Below, piece after piece: positions 22,060-25,572 of a stretch of 25,572 nucleotides of DNA. Every line of letters begins with the position of its first letter. The first letter of the stretch is position 1. This DNA is from HGM13010 sp934527315. Lineage in GTDB: Bacteria; Bacillota; Clostridia; Oscillospirales; Oscillospiraceae. The stretch lies in NCBI GenBank assembly GCA_934527315.1, contig CAKTAK010000026.1:1-25572 (forward strand), written 5' to 3'. The position numbers were made by a program, and so were the translations under genes. The notes below the pieces were generated by a model, which ran no database searches, was not told the DNA's origin, and worked only from the letters and a program-made list of their open reading frames with translations.

Positions 22060-23994
22060 TTAGTGTTCTTTTTTTCTAAGATTCTGGAACGGTTTTTCGA
22101 AAAATGCCTGCGTGGAAAACACCTTTACAAGCAGAACCGCTACCAATTCCAGCAACGCGGAAAACCAAACGGTGGTCAATCCCGCTGCGGCAACAGTCAA
22201 TAAAATTGCCTTCACGACGCAAATGAACCCTGCACTGATTTGATTCAGTTTCTTTGCAGACCGGGCAACACGGAATGCCTCTGCCAATGTTGCGGGGTGA
22301 ATTCCGGGTAAAAAGATATCCCACTCCGTTGCATCAATGTTTTGTGCGCTGTCCATTACAGCGTCCAACGCAGCGGAAGAATGACATTTCGGCAATGTTT
22401 TGCCGTGGCGGAAGTACAGCAAAGGCTGATGGTTCTCCCCTTTGCAGGTCTCCACAAAATGCAGTCGCGCGTCTTCTCCACAATTGGCTTGATACGTCCG
22501 AATTCCGGATTTTTCTGCAATCTTCTCCGCTGTTGCCTCGGAATATGCTGTACAAAATGTTTCCCGGGTAGTTCCCTGCTCCTGCAATAACGGCAGAATG
22601 GTCTCACTGCTTTTCCGAATCGGGTCGGAAAGCGTCAATGTTCCCACCATTTCGTGTCCCACCATGAGGAACAGAACCTCTTGATCCTGCTCCGGTTTGG
22701 CAACACTGTTCCCTGCCGCAGCCAACAGCATCTGCGTTCCCAGAATAACCGGAACGCCGTCAAACAGAACCTTCACGCCGCAATTCGGAATCTCCGTGAA
22801 ATCCTGAATGTGTTCCACGTAAATCGGACCGTGATATGCCTGAATAATAGACACTGCATCGGGATTTTTCGAAAATGCAACGGCATGTGCCGCAATTTTC
22901 AGAAACGTCTGAGAGTCCAGCTTGGAAGAATCCACCTGCACCACCTTTTGTTTTCCGGTGGTCAGAATTCCCTCCGCCGAGAAAACAACATCGGTGCAAG
23001 CCGCCGTTTCGGTCAAAACGTCATCGGACCGGAATGCCACTCCACGGGTCAGTGCACCGGCTCTGGCGGCATAACGGATATTACCGAATCCGCTGAACAC
23101 CGGGAATGCACTGGACAACGTAAACAATACCAAAGCGCGATGAATTGCATCATAAGCATCGGCTTTTTTTGTTACGGCAATCACGATTGCAAAGACAATG
23201 GAAAGCGCCAAAATGGTCGGCGTAAACCAACGTTCAAATTTCCGGGGAATTCGTGCCGGCTCCGGCTGCTGAGAAAGCGTGTGCAGCAGTTTTGATGCGG
23301 TGTCTTCCCCTTTTTCGGTCAAAACCTCACATTGCAGTGTTTGACCGAGGTTCAAAGAACCGGCAGGAACGGTATCTCCCACAGAAACGGTTACTCCGGC
23401 AGAACGACCGTCGATTTTTGAACTGTCAATTTCAGAAGTTCCGGTAGCTACCATGCAGTCCAGCGGAAAATACTCACCGGACCGAATGATGATTTCATCT
23501 CCGGCATGTACCTCATTCAGAAACTTCTCCGCCGCGGTTCCATCGGATTTCAAAACGGTTGCAGTTTCAAAATCCAAATTCGTCATGTTTATGACCTGGT
23601 TTTTCGTCTGGTCTGTCACATAGCTGTTCAGAAGACCGCCGACCTGCACCAAAATCATCAGCCAGGCGCCTTCATAACCGAACCCAATACAGAAGGAGAC
23701 AATGAAAATCAAAGTCATAATCGAGGTGCGGTCGAAATATCTTTCCTGCATGACGTTGTCAACGCCATCGATGATGATATTATACCCGGACAGAATTCCG
23801 GCACAGAGCAGCAAAATTACAGAAACAGGCGCACTCACCGACAATGCCCTTACGCAGATGCATATCACGCAGGATATGAAAATACGAATAAACAAATACG
23901 GTGAAAACTCTTTTCGTTCTTTCTGACTGCGAGCTCCCAAGCGACGGTTCAAATGCTTTAGCGATTCTGCGAATTTTGCATTTGAGTCGTTCAT
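22060..23994 (-). CDS. Degenerate P-type (P1B-like) ATPase, probable pseudoenzyme
   Basis: Full-length membrane protein (644 aa) with P1B heavy-metal ATPase architecture: helices near 33-50, 55-75, 92-105 and 108-125, actuator domain 135-235, helices 258-275 and 284-304, phosphorylation/nucleotide-binding region 325-560, and two last helices 586-624. The scaffold aligns well (GDEIIIRSGEYFPLDCMV, VGDTVPAGSLNLG, LTLSDPIR), but the signatures are gone. TGE reads DGR (195-197), the CPC metal site reads FPV (297-299), DKTGT reads SAEGI (339-343, so no phosphorylated Asp), HP reads NP (377-378), TGD reads TAY (482-484) and the GDGxND region reads FRHGKTL. No N-terminal metal-binding domain is present. 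The frame is intact, with a good ribosome site (AGGGGAGAGGGA). The gene starts 23 bp after fba and is probably cotranscribed with it. Catalysis by the normal mechanism is impossible; a structural, regulatory or partner role is inferred. Confidence 0.85.
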   Translation of the reverse strand: MNDSNAKFAESLKHLNRRLGARSQKERKEFSPYLFIRIFISCVICICVRALSVSAPVSVILLLCAGILSGYNIIIDGVDNVMQERYFDRTSIMTLIFIVSFCIGFGYEGAWLMILVQVGGLLNSYVTDQTKNQVINMTNLDFETATVLKSDGTAAEKFLNEVHAGDEIIIRSGEYFPLDCMVATGTSEIDSSKIDGRSAGVTVSVGDTVPAGSLNLGQTLQCEVLTEKGEDTASKLLHTLSQQPEPARIPRKFERWFTPTILALSIVFAIVIAVTKKADAYDAIHRALVLFTLSSAFPVFSGFGNIRYAARAGALTRGVAFRSDDVLTETAACTDVVFSAEGILTTGKQKVVQVDSSKLDSQTFLKIAAHAVAFSKNPDAVSIIQAYHGPIYVEHIQDFTEIPNCGVKVLFDGVPVILGTQMLLAAAGNSVAKPEQDQEVLFLMVGHEMVGTLTLSDPIRKSSETILPLLQEQGTTRETFCTAYSEATAEKIAEKSGIRTYQANCGEDARLHFVETCKGENHQPLLYFRHGKTLPKCHSSAALDAVMDSAQNIDATEWDIFLPGIHPATLAEAFRVARSAKKLNQISAGFICVVKAILLTVAAAGLTTVWFSALLELVAVLLVKVFSTQAFFEKPFQNLRKKEH

Positions 23995-24017
23995 AAATCC
24001 CTCTCCCCTGTTACTGC

Positions 24018-24971
24018 TTATGCTTTGCCGTTGCAGCCCAGCACATCAACGATTTTGTGAGAAACCATATCTTTGATTGCGGTACGGCCGGGTTTCAGGT
24101 ACTGACGGGGATCGAAGTGCTCCGGATGCTCGTTCAGATACTTCCGGACGCTTGCGGTCATAGCCAGACGCAGGTCGGAGTCAATGTTGATCTTGCACAC
24201 AGCCATACGTGCAGCCTGACGCAGCTGCTCTTCGGGAATACCGATGGCACCGGGCATGTTGCCGCCGTTCTCGTTGATGATTCTCACAAATTCCTGAGGA
24301 ACGGAAGAAGAACCATGGAGAACAATGGGGAATCCGGGCAGACGTTTCTGCACATCTTCCAGAATATCGAAACGCAGCTGGGGTTTCGTGCCGGGTTTGA
24401 ACTTGAAAGCGCCGTGGCTGGTGCCGATGGCAATTGCCAGTGAGTCGCAGCCGGTGCGCTCCACAAACTCCTGCACATCTTCGGGACGGGTGTAGGAAGA
24501 ATCCTCAGCGGAAACGTTGACCTCATCTTCAATGCCGGCCAGAGTACCCAATTCTGCCTCTACCACAACACCGTGGTCATGGGCATATTCCACGACCTGC
24601 TTGGTAATTGCAATATTTTCCTCAAAAGGCTTGCCGGACGCATCAATCATAACGGAGGAGAAACCGCCGTCAATGCAGGACTTGCAGAGTTCAAAGCTAT
24701 CGCCGTGGTCCAGATGTACGCAGATAGGCAAATCAAAGCCGGCAGTCTGCTCGGCATCTTCGATTGCAGCCTCAATCAGTTTCATCAGATAAACGTGCTT
24801 TGCGTAAGCGCGAGCGCCCTTGGAAACCTGCAGAATCAGCGGAGCGCGCTGCTCGATTGCAGCCTCCGTGATACCCTGAATAATCTCCATGTTGTTGACG
24901 TTAAAGGCACCGATTGCATATCCGCCCTCATACGCTTTCTTGAACATCTCGGTTGTCGTTACAATGGCCAT
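24018..24971 (-). CDS. fba: Class II fructose-1,6-bisphosphate aldolase
   Basis: Zinc aldolase (317 aa) that splits fructose-1,6-bisphosphate into glyceraldehyde-3-phosphate and dihydroxyacetone phosphate. Catalytic Asp88 and zinc ligand His89 lie in HLDHG, Glu140 in VEAELG, His186 in GTSHGAFK and His219 in LHGSSSVP. It is complete, of the Firmicute FbaA type. The frame also has a TTG at 24977, but family proteins begin MALVTTTEMF, matching the ATG at 24971; AGGAGGT lies ten bases before it. It is divergent from a PPi-phosphofructokinase gene, the preceding glycolytic step, and is followed after 23 bp by the degenerate P-type ATPase gene. Confidence 0.97.
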   Translation of the reverse strand: MAIVTTTEMFKKAYEGGYAIGAFNVNNMEIIQGITEAAIEQRAPLILQVSKGARAYAKHVYLMKLIEAAIEDAEQTAGFDLPICVHLDHGDSFELCKSCIDGGFSSVMIDASGKPFEENIAITKQVVEYAHDHGVVVEAELGTLAGIEDEVNVSAEDSSYTRPEDVQEFVERTGCDSLAIAIGTSHGAFKFKPGTKPQLRFDILEDVQKRLPGFPIVLHGSSSVPQEFVRIINENGGNMPGAIGIPEEQLRQAARMAVCKINIDSDLRLAMTASVRKYLNEHPEHFDPRQYLKPGRTAIKDMVSHKIVDVLGCNGKA

Positions 24972-25029
24972 TGACAAAAATACCTCCTGGAAATAGAATA
25001 GAACTAATCAGTAGTTGATTTGTTCCTCT

Positions 25030-25038
25030 ATATTACCA
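25030..25038 (-). promoter_or_regulatory. Candidate extended -10 promoter of fba
   Basis: On the minus strand TGGTAATAT (25038-25030) fits an extended -10 box (TGn plus TAATAT), about 60 bp before the fba ATG; no good -35 box is seen at 17 bp. The 170-bp divergent gap to the phosphofructokinase gene must carry both promoters. Confidence 0.4.
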
Positions 25039-25141
25039 TAAAACATCTGCAAAATATACTCTTTTTGGAAAAAATCAGGGATAATATTGGAATAAATTTA
25101 CTACAATCGTTTGAAGTAGAAAATTCAAGGAGGCAAACAAT

Positions 25142-25572
25142 ATGGGTGAACATCTGACCGGAGCATGTATTTTCGGCCAATCCGGCGGTCCTACGGCCGT
25201 CATTAATGCCAGCGCTTACGGAGTGATTAAGGCTGCTCTGGAATCCCCCTATATCACGCGCGTACTGGGTGCGGCAAACGGCATTACAGGTGTGCTGAAC
25301 GATCGTCTGTACGATATGGGCGAGGAAGATCCTTACGAACTGTCCCTGCTGCTGCATACCCCCTCTTCCGAGCTGGGCTCCTGCCGTTATAAAATCAAGG
25401 ACCCGGATGAAGACGATACCGATTACCGCCGGATTCTGGACGTATTCAAGAAATACAACGTACGGTACTTCTTCTATAACGGCGGCAACGACTCCATGGA
25501 TACCTGCAACAAAATCAGCCGGTACATGGAAAAGGTTGGATACGAGTGCCGCGTGATGGGTGTGCCTAAGAC
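25142..25572 (+). CDS. 6-phosphofructokinase, probably PPi-dependent (5' part, runs off the window)
   Basis: The first 143 codons of a phosphofructokinase. The N-terminus has the phosphate-donor loop FGQSGGPTAVINAS (11-24), and YNGGNDSMDT (112-121) is the donor-site motif. In ATP-dependent enzymes this motif is GGDGS; an Asp in the fourth position (here GGNDS) is the mark of PPi-using enzymes, so pyrophosphate is the likely donor. The first Asp of the usual GGDDS is Asn here. AAGGAGG (25127-25133) eight bases before the ATG gives the start. It is divergent from fba, the next glycolytic enzyme. The active-site TIDND-type motif and the C-terminus lie beyond the window. Confidence 0.92.
   Translation, partial: MGEHLTGACIFGQSGGPTAVINASAYGVIKAALESPYITRVLGAANGITGVLNDRLYDMGEEDPYELSLLLHTPSSELGSCRYKIKDPDEDDTDYRRILDVFKKYNVRYFFYNGGNDSMDTCNKISRYMEKVGYECRVMGVPK

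Noticed and set aside
22654..23295. Plus-strand frame (213 codons) inside the P-type ATPase-like gene
   Set aside because: It is antisense to a frame whose 644 residues align coherently with a P1B ATPase, so the minus-strand reading is the real gene.

Overview
The window looks like chromosome from a spore-forming Firmicute of the class Clostridia, most likely an Oscillospiraceae/Ruminococcaceae-type gut anaerobe. The evidence is a set of sporulation genes (spoIVA, cwlD, a SpoIIM-like protein, a SigH-like sigma factor and a cotJC remnant), Firmicute gene pairs (tgt-yajC, trmK-nif3), a PPi-type phosphofructokinase, strong AGGAGG-type ribosome sites and frequent TTG/GTG starts. The genus cannot be fixed from the sequence alone. 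No rRNA, tRNA or CRISPR array was seen.

Layout. Positions 1 to about 2014 are the right end of an integrative element: a small ORF and a large serine recombinase with a C-terminal DUF4368-type tail. Immediately beyond it lies the intact-frame C-terminal third of the spore-coat manganese-catalase-like protein CotJC, so the element appears to sit inside cotJC. From 2.4 to 16.4 kb the plus strand carries a metal-dependent amidohydrolase, tgt-yajC-TIGR04086 membrane protein, spoIIM-like-xerD, ruvC-ruvA-ruvB, a SigH-like sigma factor, a zinc-ribbon protein, a DUF1858 protein, trmK-nif3, spoIVA and an M3 oligopeptidase; an aspartate aminotransferase follows. Many units have a recognisable SigA promoter and/or an intrinsic terminator. 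From 17.7 to 25.0 kb the minus strand carries, in transcription order, fba, a degenerate P-type ATPase, cwlD, radA, ydcF and a second Xer recombinase. The window ends in the 5' part of a PPi-phosphofructokinase gene, divergent from fba.

Functional themes are spore formation (engulfment, coat basement layer, cortex modification), recombination and chromosome processing (RuvABC, RadA, two Xer recombinases), translation/tRNA modification (Tgt, TrmK) and glycolysis (fba, pfp).

The most interesting items are: (1) a 644-residue P-type ATPase homologue with an intact frame in which essentially every catalytic signature is replaced, sitting 23 bp behind fba; (2) a serine-recombinase element interrupting cotJC, formally like the sigK skin element; (3) a 44-bp dyad centred on the recombinase -10 box; (4) a XerD-like recombinase whose conserved catalytic His is Gln; and (5) two promoter-hairpin-gene arrangements, before tgt and before ydcF, that look like attenuators.
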